From: Bittarella massiliensis (ex Durand et al. 2017)
Lineage (GTDB): Bacteria > Bacillota > Clostridia > Oscillospirales > Ruminococcaceae
Direction of reading: 5' to 3'
DNA length: 64,000 bases
Assembly (NCBI RefSeq): GCF_001486165.1
Contig: NZ_LN908975.1
Span: 372,001 to 436,000, forward strand
Shown: positions 16,952 to 26,181 of the stretch, in pieces
Layout of the letters: each line of letters begins with the position of its first letter
Numbering within the stretch: the first letter of the stretch is position 1
Translations under genes and position numbers: made by a program
The notes under the pieces: generated by a model
Database searches by the model: none
What the model saw: the letters and a program-made list of their open reading frames with translations, nothing else
Told to the model about the DNA's origin: nothing

Positions 16952-17881
16952 GTGCGGCACATCCTCATTGACACCGACACCGGCTCCGATGACGCGGTGG
17001 CCATCGTCATGGCCCTGCACTGCCCGGGGGTCCGGGTCGAGGCGATCACCGCCGTGGCGGGCAACGTCCCGCTGGAACAGGCCGGGCGCAACGCCCGCAT
17101 CGCCGTGGAGTGGGCGGGTCCGGCCCGGCCGCCGGTCTACCTGGGCTGCGGCGGGCCGATGCTGCGGGAGCTGACCTACGCCTACGAGACCCACGGCCGC
17201 GACGGGATGGGGGACATCGGCATCCCCGACCCGCAGATGCCCCTGGCCGCCGGTCACGGGGCCGACGTCATCATCGAGCTGGCCCGGCGCTTTGCCGGGG
17301 AATTGGAGATCGTGGCCCTGGGGCCGCTGACCAACCTGGCTCTGGCCCTGCTGCGGGAGCCGCGGGTGGCCGGCTGGGTCAAACAGTTGACGGTGATGGG
17401 ATCGGCCGGCTTCGGCCCGGGCAACGTCACCCCCACGGCCGAGTTCAACATCTGGGCCGACCCCGAGGCCTGTGCCGTGGTGCTGCGCGCGGGCATCCCC
17501 CAGCTCTACGCCGGGTGGGACCTCTGCTGCGGCGAGGCCGTCCTCACCGAGGGGGAGATCGAGGGGGTGCTGGTGGAGGGCAGCCCCTGCGCCCAGCTGT
17601 GCATCCGCTGCAACCGCTGCCTGATGGAGCTCAACACCCGCCGCTTTGGCTCCCCCTGTTTGGACATGGCCGACCCGGTGGCCATGGCGGTGGCTCTCTG
17701 GCCGGAACTCGTCAAGGAGAGTCTGCCCTGTTTTTCCTATGTCAACACCGGCGAGGGGCTGGACAGGGGCCAACTGGTGTTCGACTGGACCGGCGCTGCC
17801 GGGCGCCCCGCCAACGCCGCGGTGGTGCGCGCCATCCACATCCCCGCCATGAAGCAGCGGCTGTTGGAGGCCATCGGGTGA
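16952..17881 (+). CDS. Inosine-uridine-preferring nucleoside hydrolase family protein
   Basis: 309 residues from a GTG at 16952 with GAGGAGGGG upstream; an ATG 33 bp earlier has no site. The N-terminus ILIDTDTGSDDAVAI carries the calcium-binding DxDxGxDD motif that defines the IUNH family, which hydrolyses the N-glycosidic bond of nucleosides. Further ligands are in VALGPLTNLA, and in NIWADPEAC near residue 170. Substrate preference is not predictable. The last 50 codons and the following 65 bp are repeated in tandem downstream. The window also encodes a uridine phosphorylase, so nucleoside salvage has two routes. Confidence 0.93.
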   Translation: MRHILIDTDTGSDDAVAIVMALHCPGVRVEAITAVAGNVPLEQAGRNARIAVEWAGPARPPVYLGCGGPMLRELTYAYETHGRDGMGDIGIPDPQMPLAAGHGADVIIELARRFAGELEIVALGPLTNLALALLREPRVAGWVKQLTVMGSAGFGPGNVTPTAEFNIWADPEACAVVLRAGIPQLYAGWDLCCGEAVLTEGEIEGVLVEGSPCAQLCIRCNRCLMELNTRRFGSPCLDMADPVAMAVALWPELVKESLPCFSYVNTGEGLDRGQLVFDWTGAAGRPANAAVVRAIHIPAMKQRLLEAIG

Positions 17882-17946
17882 AAGGGGCCGGGCGGGACGG
17901 CCGGGGACGGCTGGAACGGTCGGTCTCGGGACTGTGAAGGGTTGCC
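17731..17946 (+). repeat. Direct repeat, copy 1 (3' end of nucleoside hydrolase)
   Basis: About 216 bp covering the last 50 codons, the stop and 65 bp of downstream DNA. It is repeated with few changes at 17986-18183. Confidence 0.85.
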
Positions 17947-17985
17947 TGCGATAGGCGGGTGGGTGCCGGGAAAATGGCCGCTCCG

Positions 17986-18183
17986 TTTTTCCCATGTCAA
18001 TACCGGCGAGGGGTTGGACAGGGGCTGGCCGGTGTTCGACTGGACTGCCAACGCCGCGGTGGTGCGCGCCATCCACATCCCCGCCATGAAGCGGCGGCTG
18101 TTGGAGTCCATCGGGTGAAAGGGGCCGAGCGGGACTGTCGGGGGCGGCTGGAACGGCTGGTCTCGGGCTTGTGAAGGGTTGCC
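17986..18183 (+). pseudogene. Tandem duplicate of the nucleoside hydrolase 3' end
   Basis: This copy reads FSHVNTGEGLDRG, then VFDWTANAAVVRAIH and IPAMKRRLLESIG before a TGA at 18116-18118. It matches the C-terminus of the upstream gene except for scattered substitutions and an 18-bp, in-frame deletion after DWT. It has no start region, so it is a remnant of an unequal duplication rather than a gene. The stretch 18184-18493 holds nothing else recognisable. Confidence 0.85.
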
Positions 18184-18493
18184 GGTGGCCGGGCGGCGGG
18201 GGGCTGGCCCTCCTCCGGCGGTTGGAAGAGGGCCGCGGGCTTTGAGAGGATGGCAGGCGGAGGAGGGCGCCGAGCTGCCCGATTGCTTGGAGTAAAGTGG
18301 GGAAGAACGGCTGTCAAAGGGCGTTTTTGCCCCCTTTCGTTACAGGCCGGCCCTGCCATAGGGGGCAAATGGCAAATTGCCGTGCGCCGAAAAGGGCACC
18401 GGCTGGGCGGGGCGTTCCCCGCTCCACTGCAGATGAACTGGGCCCGACGGCGGCCGGGTGCCGCGACAAATGGATAGAGGGAGGAATTTGGCC

Positions 18494-18910
18494 GTGGAAT
18501 GGGAGATCCACACTGCACTGAAGGGGATCGTGCGCCGGGGGGAGAGGATACTCGTCCTCCGCCGCTCGGACAGCGATGAGATCGGGCCAGGGAGCTGGGA
18601 GTTCCCCGGCGGCAAGATCCGCTTTGGGGAGGAGCTGGAGGAGGCCCTCCTGCGGGAGATCGAGGAGGAGAGCGGCCTGGCTGTCGAGCCGGGAGAGTTG
18701 CTCTACGCCACCACCTTCCACCCGGCCCCTCACCGGCAGATCGTGCTGCTCAGCTACGCCTGCTACTGGGCGGGGGGCGAGGTGACCCTGTCGGAGGAGC
18801 ACCAGGAGGCCCGCTGGGCCACCCGGGAGGAGATGGGGGAGTTGCTGCCCACCTCCATCTTGGCCGATCTGGAGCGCTGGGACGTCTGGGACCGGCTGGG
18901 GCTGGCCTGA
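18494..18910 (+). CDS. Nudix hydrolase (MutT-like)
   Basis: 138 residues from a GTG at 18494 with GGGAGGA 8 nt upstream. The Nudix box is complete: from the GG at about residue 34, GGKIRFGEELEEALL continues into REIEEESGL. An N-terminal strand KGIVRRGERILVLRR fits the MutT / 8-oxo-dGTP diphosphatase subgroup, and the small size agrees. It probably hydrolyses a nucleoside diphosphate derivative in the cytoplasm; which one is unknown. The gene is alone, between the duplicated hydrolase tail and an AT-rich leader. Confidence 0.9.
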   Translation: MEWEIHTALKGIVRRGERILVLRRSDSDEIGPGSWEFPGGKIRFGEELEEALLREIEEESGLAVEPGELLYATTFHPAPHRQIVLLSYACYWAGGEVTLSEEHQEARWATREEMGELLPTSILADLERWDVWDRLGLA

Positions 18911-19170
18911 ATTGTGAGAAGGGATAAAAGCGCAAGGGACGCGGGATTTCATTTTGCATGCTATTTTGCGGTTTTTGGAAAGGCTGGAGGGGGAACGTAC
19001 ACACTGCATCTCTCACGGCGATAAGGGGGCAAAGGGCAAAGGGCAGGGCGACCTGTCCCCTTGCCCCTTTTTTGATGGCCGGGCGGGGGTCAAATCGCCC
19101 TGTCCCCCACGGAGGTGGCGGAAAAATAGAGCAAAAGAAGTAAAAGATTGGGTAAATTGGAATATATTTG

Positions 19171-19295
19171 TTGCAATTCTTTACAGAGAGCGTTATACTA
19201 TTAACAAATTAAGGCGTAGCTTTTCATTCGCAGATGAAATCGAGAAAAGCGCACGGTTTTTTGGCAGGTCTGTCTAAGACAGACCTGCTTTTTTT
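19171..19295 (+). ncRNA. Short terminated leader transcript upstream of the surface protein
   Basis: A promoter with -35 TTGCAA (19171-19176), 17-bp spacer and -10 TATACT (19194-19199) is followed about 65 bp later by a perfect terminator, GCAGGTCTGTC / GACAGACCTGC plus seven T (19264-19295). The roughly 90-nt product can fold GCTTTTC / GAAAAGC or, alternatively, TTTCAT / ATGAAA. It is either a small RNA or an attenuator for the gene at 19377. The rest of 18911-19376 holds a G/C-rich hairpin near 19020-19075 and nothing else clear. Confidence 0.5.
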
Positions 19296-19376
19296 GTGCA
19301 CAAAATTTAAAAAAATAAATGAACGAAAAAGCACACCTTTCAGACTGAAAATTTAAATTGAGGAGTTGAATCTGCC

Positions 19377-22300
19377 ATGAAGATGCATAAGCGGTTGCTC
19401 TGCATCGCGCTGGCTCTGGTTTTGGCGGTGGGCAACCTGCCTGCCGCCCTGGCGGAGGGGGAGCCGTCGGTCACCTCCACCATCGGCATCGAGCCGGGCT
19501 ATGCAAACGAGGTACAGCAGAGCGAGAGCGGGTATCAAAACGGCTACCACACCTACACCTTCCCCCAGTTGGAGGTGACCCAGCCGGGCAACCAGCCCAT
19601 CAAGAGCGTGGTGGTGCAGTTCTCGCGGGCCATCCAGTCCGGGGACGCCATCCAGGCGATAAACCCCGCGGTGGCGGGGATTACCTCGGTGAGCGCCGGG
19701 GGCTGGGTGACCAACTGCGTTCTCACCAGCGCCAGCGGGCTGAGCGCCCAGCAGTGGCAGGATTACCTGCGCCAGAACCTGCAGGTGCGCTTGACCAATA
19801 CCTCCAACGTGGTGCGCAGCCTTCGCTTTTCGGTGAGTGTGGAGCAGCTCGACAGCGTCTACCACTACAACGAGGACAACGGCCACTACTACCTGGCCGT
19901 GCCCACCGCTGTCAACTGGCCCACCGCCTATCAGCTGGCCTCCCAGCAGAGCTACCTGGGGCGGCAGGGGTATCTGGTGACCATCACCTCCCAGGCCGAG
20001 CACGACTTTGTCTACTCCCTGATCGGCACCAACTGTTGGACCGGCGCCACCTGCCTGGACGACTACACCGGCCACCCGGGCAGCTACGGGTCTGCCAAGG
20101 CAGACTACTACTGGGTCACCGGGCCGGAGGCTGGGCAGTTGATGTGGTCGGGTGCGTATAAGCAGACGACCCCCAACAACCCGGAGAGCTCGAAGATGTA
20201 CACCAACTGGTCCACCGGCGAGCCCAACAACTCTTCCAGTGGCGAACAGTGCATGCACTTTTACTCCACCGTACAGGGGCAGTGGAACGACTTCTCTCAA
20301 AACACCAACTGCGCCTATGTGGTGGAGTTCGGCGGGCTGGAGGGGGACAGCGAGGGGGTTACCGACACCTCCAGCACCACCGATATGGCCCTGGATATGA
20401 CCGGCAAGACCCTAGGGGTCAACTGTTCCGACGTCACCTACGGCAGCGCGGTCGTCCCCAGCACCAACGTCAACGGCAAGCCCTTTGAGGAAGAGGTACA
20501 TTACACCTATTATAAAAAGCAGCCGGACGGCAGCTTCGTCAAGGTCGAAGGGACGCCCAGCGACGCCGGCACCTACAAGGTGGAGGTGACCAAGCCGGAC
20601 GACGCCACCTACACCGGCTCCAGCAAGACCTTCACCATCTACCCCAAGGCGATCACCGCCGCTGATTTGGGCATCTCCCCCACCGTCAAGCCCTATGACG
20701 GCACCAACCAGTTTTTGGGGTCGGTGAGCATCTCCTCCACTGTGGCGGGGGATGAGCTGTCCATCCAGTTTGACGGCAGTTCGGGCTACAACTCGCCCGA
20801 GGTGGCGGACGCCGACACCATCACCCTCACCGGCCTGACCCTGGCCGGAGCGGACGCGGGCAACTACACCCTGGAGCCCGACCGCCTGGAGGTGGCCGGC
20901 TCCATCACCCCGCGGGAGGTGTGGGTGGGCCCCACCGCCGACCCGAGCGAGAAAAAGGTGGGGGAGGCCATCCCCCGCTACGGGGTGCAGTGGCTGCAAA
21001 GGCCGAGCACCCGCGCCGCCGCGGCAGACCCCTTTGCCCGCCCGGTGAGCGACCTGGGCACCCCTTCCTTTACCTGCCAGAACAGCGCCGGGGTGGAGTT
21101 GAGCGAGACCAGCCCGGCCGGCACCTACTATCTCTGCGTGGTGGGATTCACCGACGGGAACGCCGTCTGGCAAAACCCCAACTACCGGGTGCACCTGGTC
21201 AACCCGGCCACCGTGGTGGTCACCCAGGACCAGGGCGGATACCAAATCACCGGCGAGCGCAAGAACAACAGCGGCTGGTTCACCGGCCCGGCCACCGCCG
21301 CCCCCACCGACGAGAGCGACTACCGGCAGATCGCCGACCTGCTGGCGGAGAGCCCCGCCGCTTGGGGGAGCGAGCGGGTCGTCACGGGAGACGGTGTCCA
21401 CCGGCTGCAGTTGCAGCTGAAAAAGGAGGACACCGGCGCGGTGACCGAACCGGCCGACGAGGTGGTGAAGATCGACGCCACCGCCCCCGTGCTGGACGGG
21501 GAGCGGGACATCTCGGCCGTCTACCGGGATGGGAAGGACCACCCGGCCCTGCCCCCCATGGGCGGATTTGAGCGGGTGTACAACACCCCCATCGATTTAT
21601 CGGTGCGCGCCGCCGACGCCACCAGCGGGCTGGCCTCCATCCAGTACGCGCTGCATCCCACCGCCGACCCGGCGGAGGTCTACACCCCCGCCGCGCAGGA
21701 GTGGCGCAGCGACCTGACCCCTGACGGAGATGGAAAGATCGCCATCCCCTTTACCAGCGACTTTCGGGGGATCGTCTACCTGAAGGCGGTGGATGTGGCC
21801 GGGAATGAGACGGTCGTGGCCTGCCCGCTGCTCGTCGACCTGACCCCGCCGGCAGTTTCTGGCGCGCAGGACGGCGGCATCTACTACGTGAAAAAGGACC
21901 TGCAGGTGAGCGATTTCAACTTGCAGCAGGTCATCGTCATCCAGGACGGGGTAATCGTCCACCAGGCGACGGCCGGCCAGGGCCAGGAGCGGGTCGACCT
22001 GACCCTGCCCAGCGGCGGGGAGCCGGCGAACTACACCGTTTTGGCCTACGACAAAGCCGGACATGTGACCGAGTACAAGGTGTCCACCCGCCCCATCGGC
22101 GAGATCCCCGCCCCCATCGAGGACGTGACCCCCGACACCGTCACCGGGGACGACCGGGAGGACATCGAGTCGGTCAAGGAGAAGGCCGAAGAGGTGAAAA
22201 ACGACCCCGACGCCAGCGAGGAGCAGAAGGAGGAGTTGCAGGAGATCATCGACCGCTGCGACGAACTGCTGGACAAGCTGGACGAGGTGAAGGAGAAGAT

Positions 22301-22766
22301 CGAGGAGGTCAAGAAGCCGGACGGGGGCAGCGAGCCCCTGGACCCCGGCGCGGTGGACAAGGACAACAAGGACGACGCCCAGCAGGTGGTGGACAAGATC
22401 GAGGACCTGCTGGACGGGGAGGACAGCCACCTGACCGAGGAGGAGCGAAAGGACCTGGAGGACCTGAGAGACCAACTGGAAGACGCCATCGACCAGGTGG
22501 AAGAGGTGGAGCGGCTGGAGGAGGACCTCCGCCGGCTGCCGGAGGACCTGCACGACGCCACCGCAGAGGAGCAGCGGGACATCCTGGACCGGTACAGCCA
22601 ACTCAGCGAGCGCCAAAAGGAGATGATGGACCCGGCCCTGCGGGAGAGGGTGGAGGCCCTGTCGGTGTACACCGGCGACGCCACTGCCCCCCTGGGGTGG
22701 GGACTGCTGGCGGCCCTGGGCGCCCTGGTGCTGACGGCTGCGGGCAAGCGCCGCCGCGAGGGGTAG
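19377..22766 (+). CDS. Large secreted surface protein with C-type-lectin-like domain
   Basis: 1129 residues from ATG 19377 with GAGGAG upstream. A signal peptide (residues 1-26, cleavage near ALAEG) precedes a beta-rich region. A C-type-lectin-like domain (about 160-330) follows, with WPTAYQLASQQ, NWSTGEPNN and W-N-D motifs and paired Cys. Next are MBG/YDG-type repeats (about 345-520) and Ig-like segments (about 690-900). A highly acidic Lys/Glu/Asp coiled coil spans about 920-1090. The C-terminus has TGDATAP, a hydrophobic helix and KRRREG, resembling a sorting signal without LPxTG. It is probably a wall- or membrane-bound adhesin. Its leader is AT-rich and contains a terminator, so expression may be conditional. 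Confidence 0.85.
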   Translation: MKMHKRLLCIALALVLAVGNLPAALAEGEPSVTSTIGIEPGYANEVQQSESGYQNGYHTYTFPQLEVTQPGNQPIKSVVVQFSRAIQSGDAIQAINPAVAGITSVSAGGWVTNCVLTSASGLSAQQWQDYLRQNLQVRLTNTSNVVRSLRFSVSVEQLDSVYHYNEDNGHYYLAVPTAVNWPTAYQLASQQSYLGRQGYLVTITSQAEHDFVYSLIGTNCWTGATCLDDYTGHPGSYGSAKADYYWVTGPEAGQLMWSGAYKQTTPNNPESSKMYTNWSTGEPNNSSSGEQCMHFYSTVQGQWNDFSQNTNCAYVVEFGGLEGDSEGVTDTSSTTDMALDMTGKTLGVNCSDVTYGSAVVPSTNVNGKPFEEEVHYTYYKKQPDGSFVKVEGTPSDAGTYKVEVTKPDDATYTGSSKTFTIYPKAITAADLGISPTVKPYDGTNQFLGSVSISSTVAGDELSIQFDGSSGYNSPEVADADTITLTGLTLAGADAGNYTLEPDRLEVAGSITPREVWVGPTADPSEKKVGEAIPRYGVQWLQRPSTRAAAADPFARPVSDLGTPSFTCQNSAGVELSETSPAGTYYLCVVGFTDGNAVWQNPNYRVHLVNPATVVVTQDQGGYQITGERKNNSGWFTGPATAAPTDESDYRQIADLLAESPAAWGSERVVTGDGVHRLQLQLKKEDTGAVTEPADEVVKIDATAPVLDGERDISAVYRDGKDHPALPPMGGFERVYNTPIDLSVRAADATSGLASIQYALHPTADPAEVYTPAAQEWRSDLTPDGDGKIAIPFTSDFRGIVYLKAVDVAGNETVVACPLLVDLTPPAVSGAQDGGIYYVKKDLQVSDFNLQQVIVIQDGVIVHQATAGQGQERVDLTLPSGGEPANYTVLAYDKAGHVTEYKVSTRPIGEIPAPIEDVTPDTVTGDDREDIESVKEKAEEVKNDPDASEEQKEELQEIIDRCDELLDKLDEVKEKIEEVKKPDGGSEPLDPGAVDKDNKDDAQQVVDKIEDLLDGEDSHLTEEERKDLEDLRDQLEDAIDQVEEVERLEEDLRRLPEDLHDATAEEQRDILDRYSQLSERQKEMMDPALRERVEALSVYTGDATAPLGWGLLAALGALVLTAAGKRRREG

Positions 22767-22809
22767 GGCAAAGGGTCTGAAGAGGGCGCTTTGCGGATGA
22801 GCAGATAAA

Positions 22810-22854
22810 TAGAGAGAGGGGGCCCGGCCGATTTGGCCGGGCCCCCTCTCTCTA
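22810..22854. terminator. Bidirectional terminator, 20-bp perfect stem
   Basis: TAGAGAGAGGGGGCCCGGCC pairs perfectly with its complement at 22835-22854 around a 5-nt loop. It separates the converging surface protein and ClC genes. Confidence 0.85.
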
Positions 22855-22934
22855 TCCCTTCCCTGGGGATGGGGGCGGCGTTTTTCCCGGGGGTGCGGGA
22901 GGGCGCTGGAAAGGCGCCTGCTCCCACAAGCTGT

Positions 22935-24527
22935 CTACTGCCGGGCGGGGGAGCGGTGCTCCCGGACGGCGGTCTCGCACCAGCGGGCCATGGCCTCCCG
23001 CACGGCGGGGATGTCCGACTCGTCGCAGAGGAGGGAGAGCTGGTCCCCCTGCAAGAGGAGGGTGGCCCCGCCGGGCACCAGCTCCCGCTCCCCCCGGCGG
23101 ACCGAGACCACTAGGCTGCCGGCAGGCCAGTCGATCTGGCTGAGGGTGCGGCCGCAGGCGGGGGAGCCCATGCAGACCGGGGCCGCCACCAGCACCTTTT
23201 CGCCGGTGGGCTCCAGGGGGCGGCCACGGCTTTTGAGCAGCCGCTCCAACAGCTCGTCGTAGACCGGCTTGCACCCCAGCAGGTCGGCGGTGGCGTAGGC
23301 CACCAGGGAGACCAGGGAGAGGGTGAGCATGTGGGTGAAGCTGCCGGTCATCTCGCTGATGAGGAGGATGCCGGTCACCGGCGCGCGGACGATGGCGGCA
23401 AAGTACCCGGCCATCCCCAGGATGACGAAGTTGTCCACCATCTCGGGGGCCAGCCCCAGCGAGGGGGCCAACCCGGCGAAGAAGCCCGCCCCCACCAGAG
23501 AGCCCAACACCAGCAGCGGCAGGAAGATGCCCCCCGGCACCCCTGCGCCGAAGCTGGCCATGGAGAAGAGGAATTTGCAGCCGAAGAGGAGGGCCACCGC
23601 CCCCAGGGTGGCGGTGGGGTCGATCCCCTCCACCAGGGCGTGGCCGCCCCCCAGCAGTTGAGGGGCCACAAAGGCCAGCACCCCGGCCAGCAAAAAGGGG
23701 ATCAGGGTGCGCAGATAGGCCGGGCGGACGTGGGCATAGAGGTCCTGCGCCAGGGAGGTGCAGCGGTTGTAGAGCACCCCCAGCAGCCCCAGGGCGACGC
23801 CCAGCAGGGCCACCGCCCAGTAGTGGCGGATGGGGAGCATCTGCCGCACCGACAGGTCGAAGACCGGCTTCAGGCCGAAGATGTTTTTGGACAGGAAGTC
23901 GGCGGTGATGGAGGCGGACATGGCCGGCAGCAGCACGTCCAGCGAGAAGTTCTTGTGCACCTCCTCCAGGGAGAAGAGGACCCCGGCGAAGGGGGCGTTG
24001 AAGGCCGCGGCCAGCCCGGCCGAAGCGCCGCAGGTCATCAGCAGCTTCTCCTCGGTGCGGATGCGGGCGGTCAGCCGGGAAAAGCCTTTGCCCGCCATGG
24101 CCCCCAGCTGGATGGAGGGCCCTTCCCGCCCCAGGGAGAGGCCGGCCCCCAGGCTGAGGAGTCCGCCGGCAAACTTGCACAGCAGTACCCGCCACCAGCG
24201 CTGGTGCACCTGGCCCACCATCTCCCCCTCCACCTGGGGGATGCCCGAGCCGGAGATGTAGGGTTCCCACCGCAGCAGGAGGGTCACCAGCCCCGCCGCT
24301 CCGGCCAGGGCCAAAAACCAGAGGGCCACCGCCCAGCCACCCCGCTCTCTGCAAAAGGCGATGGCCTGGCCCCGCAGGCCGTCGGCCCCCTGGATGGCCA
24401 GCCGGAAGAGGACGGCCACCAGCCCGGCAATGGCGCCCACGGCGATCCCCTCCAGCACCAGGGAGTACCGGTACCCCCGCACCCGTTTGACCGTCTTGGC
24501 GACGGCGCTTTCCCCTTGTTCTGACAT
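22935..24527 (-). CDS. clcA: ClC-family chloride transporter with C-terminal RCK_C domain
   Basis: 530 residues. The ClC selectivity motifs are all present: GSGIPQVEG (about residue 92), GREGPS (about 136) and GAGVPGGIFLP (about 330), plus a conserved Tyr-rich segment near 420. The gating glutamate in GREGP suggests a chloride/proton exchanger rather than a channel. Residues about 450-520 form a TrkA_C/RCK_C-like domain (VVSVRRGERELVPGGATLLL), which usually binds a nucleotide or ion and regulates transport. A TATACT -10 is visible at 24631-24626 on the minus strand. No neighbour suggests a specific role beyond ion or acid homeostasis. Confidence 0.94.
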   Translation of the reverse strand: MSEQGESAVAKTVKRVRGYRYSLVLEGIAVGAIAGLVAVLFRLAIQGADGLRGQAIAFCRERGGWAVALWFLALAGAAGLVTLLLRWEPYISGSGIPQVEGEMVGQVHQRWWRVLLCKFAGGLLSLGAGLSLGREGPSIQLGAMAGKGFSRLTARIRTEEKLLMTCGASAGLAAAFNAPFAGVLFSLEEVHKNFSLDVLLPAMSASITADFLSKNIFGLKPVFDLSVRQMLPIRHYWAVALLGVALGLLGVLYNRCTSLAQDLYAHVRPAYLRTLIPFLLAGVLAFVAPQLLGGGHALVEGIDPTATLGAVALLFGCKFLFSMASFGAGVPGGIFLPLLVLGSLVGAGFFAGLAPSLGLAPEMVDNFVILGMAGYFAAIVRAPVTGILLISEMTGSFTHMLTLSLVSLVAYATADLLGCKPVYDELLERLLKSRGRPLEPTGEKVLVAAPVCMGSPACGRTLSQIDWPAGSLVVSVRRGERELVPGGATLLLQGDQLSLLCDESDIPAVREAMARWCETAVREHRSPARQ

Positions 24528-24817
24528 TGCAGTTTCCCCCTCTGTTCTTCTTTTGCCGCAAAAAGGCCGCGTTCCCCGGCGGGGGGCCTCCCCACCGGCT
24601 CGCGGCCGGACGATTTCCGCTTTTTAGTATACTGCGCCGCCGCGCCAAAGAAAAGGGAAAGAGGCGGTCAAAACGACGAAATATGGACAGGATCTGGACC
24701 CATTCTCGGGCAGTTTCCCCGCCGCCCCCCGCCGCGCTTGTGTGGGGCGGGAAAATCCCGTATAATGGGAGCGAGAAAAAGGACGCCCCGCGCGCGGGGA
24801 AGAGGGAGGGACCGACA

Positions 24818-25510
24818 TTGTCAAAATACCGCTTTGTCCTGCTGGATGCCGACAACACCCTGCTGGATTTCGACCGGGCCGAGGAGATCGCCCTGCAGAC
24901 CGCCTTTGCGCGGTGGGAGGTGCCCTTGACAGAGGCCGTTCGGGCGCGCTATCAGGTCATCAACAGCCGGCTGTGGGAGCAATTTGAGCGGGGGGAGGTC
25001 AGCAAGGAAAAACTCCAGTCCCAGCGCTTCGACGAGCTCTTCGCCGAGCTGGGGCTGTCCCACTCGGGGGCGGACTTCAACCGCACCTATATGGACGCCC
25101 TGGGGGAACAGGGCTGCTCGATCCCCGGGGCGGCCGACGTCTGCCGCCGGCTGGCCCAGCTCTGCCCCCTCTACCTGGTGACCAACGGGGTCAGCCGCAC
25201 CCAGCACCGCCGGTTGCAGGGCAGCGACATCACCCCCTACATCGCCGACGTCTTTGTCTCCGAGGACACCGGCTACCAAAAGCCCCAGAGGGAGTACTTT
25301 GACTATGTGGCCGCCCACATCCCCGGCTTTGACCGGGCGGCGGCCCTGCTGGTGGGGGACTCCCTCACCTCCGACATGATGGGGGGGCAGAACGCCGGCA
25401 TCGACACCTGCTGGTACAACCCCGGGGGCAAGCCCAACGCCCTGGGGGTGCCCATCACCTACGAGATCGCCCGCCTCGAGGAGCTGCCCGCCCTTGTGGC
25501 CGGGGCGTGA
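24818..25510 (+). CDS. YjjG-type HAD-family hydrolase
   Basis: 230 residues from a TTG at 24818 with GAGGGAGGG 8 nt upstream and TATAAT near 24760. HAD motifs are intact: motif I LLDADNTLLDFD, motif II LVTNG, motif III Lys in GYQKPQ, motif IV LVGDSLTSDMMGG. The alpha-helical cap between motifs I and II and the phrase NTLLDFDRAEE match the YjjG/YfnB group, whose members are 5'-nucleotidases that clear non-canonical pyrimidine nucleotides. Its stop overlaps the start of a MarR regulator (GTGA), so both are cotranscribed. Confidence 0.92.
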   Translation: MSKYRFVLLDADNTLLDFDRAEEIALQTAFARWEVPLTEAVRARYQVINSRLWEQFERGEVSKEKLQSQRFDELFAELGLSHSGADFNRTYMDALGEQGCSIPGAADVCRRLAQLCPLYLVTNGVSRTQHRRLQGSDITPYIADVFVSEDTGYQKPQREYFDYVAAHIPGFDRAAALLVGDSLTSDMMGGQNAGIDTCWYNPGGKPNALGVPITYEIARLEELPALVAGA

Positions 25511-26028
25511 GCAGCGGGATGGAGACGCCGATCGAAGAGGGGCGCTACGCCCTGTTCTTGCAGCTTCTGGACGCCCTGGACGAGGGCTGCCGGCTGATGG
25601 AGGTGTACGACGCCATGCCCCACCGCTACGGCGGCGAGACCCTCTACCAGGCCGAGAGCCACACCATCGCCCTCATCGGCCGCAGCCCGGGCATCACCGT
25701 CACCGACCTGGCGGCAAGGCTGCAAAAGACCCCCAGCGCCTGCTCGCAGATGGTGCGCCGGTTGCGGGAGAAGGGCTGGGTGACCCAGGCCAAGAACGCC
25801 CGCAACAACCGGGAACAGAACCTGGGCCTCACCGAGCACGGCTGGGTCATCTTTGAAAACCACGAGCGCTTTGACAGGGAGTGCCACCAGCGGAGCTGCC
25901 GCAACCTGGCGGGCTTTAGCGACGAGGAGCTGCGGACCTATCTGGCGGTGCAGGAACACCTCAACGCCTCCTTCCGTCAGGATGTGGAAAGAAGCCGCCG
26001 GGATTTTAGCGAAATCCCCGAAAAATGA
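25507..26028 (+). CDS. MarR-family transcriptional regulator
   Basis: 173 residues starting at GTG 25507, which overlaps the stop of the HAD gene. The winged helix-turn-helix spans about residues 55-105: ITVTDLAARLQKTPSACSQM, then a wing with LREKGWVTQ and RNNREQNLGLT, the conserved MarR pattern. Helical dimerisation regions flank it. The ligand is unknown. It is 150 bp upstream of an aminotransferase gene that has its own good promoter, so that gene or its own operon may be the target; no clear dyad was seen. Confidence 0.88.
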   Translation: MSSGMETPIEEGRYALFLQLLDALDEGCRLMEVYDAMPHRYGGETLYQAESHTIALIGRSPGITVTDLAARLQKTPSACSQMVRRLREKGWVTQAKNARNNREQNLGLTEHGWVIFENHERFDRECHQRSCRNLAGFSDEELRTYLAVQEHLNASFRQDVERSRRDFSEIPEK

Positions 26029-26046
26029 GTTTTGCCCCCGGGCTGA

Positions 26047-26075
26047 TTGACAAACCCTCCCGGCGGCGATAGGAT
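26047..26075 (+). promoter_or_regulatory. Promoter of the PatB/MalY-like gene
   Basis: Perfect -35 TTGACA (26047-26052), 17-bp spacer, -10 TAGGAT (26070-26075). Confidence 0.75.
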
Positions 26076-26181
26076 GGAAACAGAGAATACTTAAGCAGCT
26101 TAAATGTTGCCGGCGCCGGGCCCCTTCCCACTCGGGATGGGGGCGGGTCCGGCCCGGCGGCCAAAAAAGGAGACGTGTGCG

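Noticed and set aside
19264-19295. Inverted repeat as another regulator dyad of the GACA type
   Set aside because: It is a perfect GC stem followed by a T run, so it is an intrinsic terminator, and the spacing of its GACA and TGTC parts does not match the operator.
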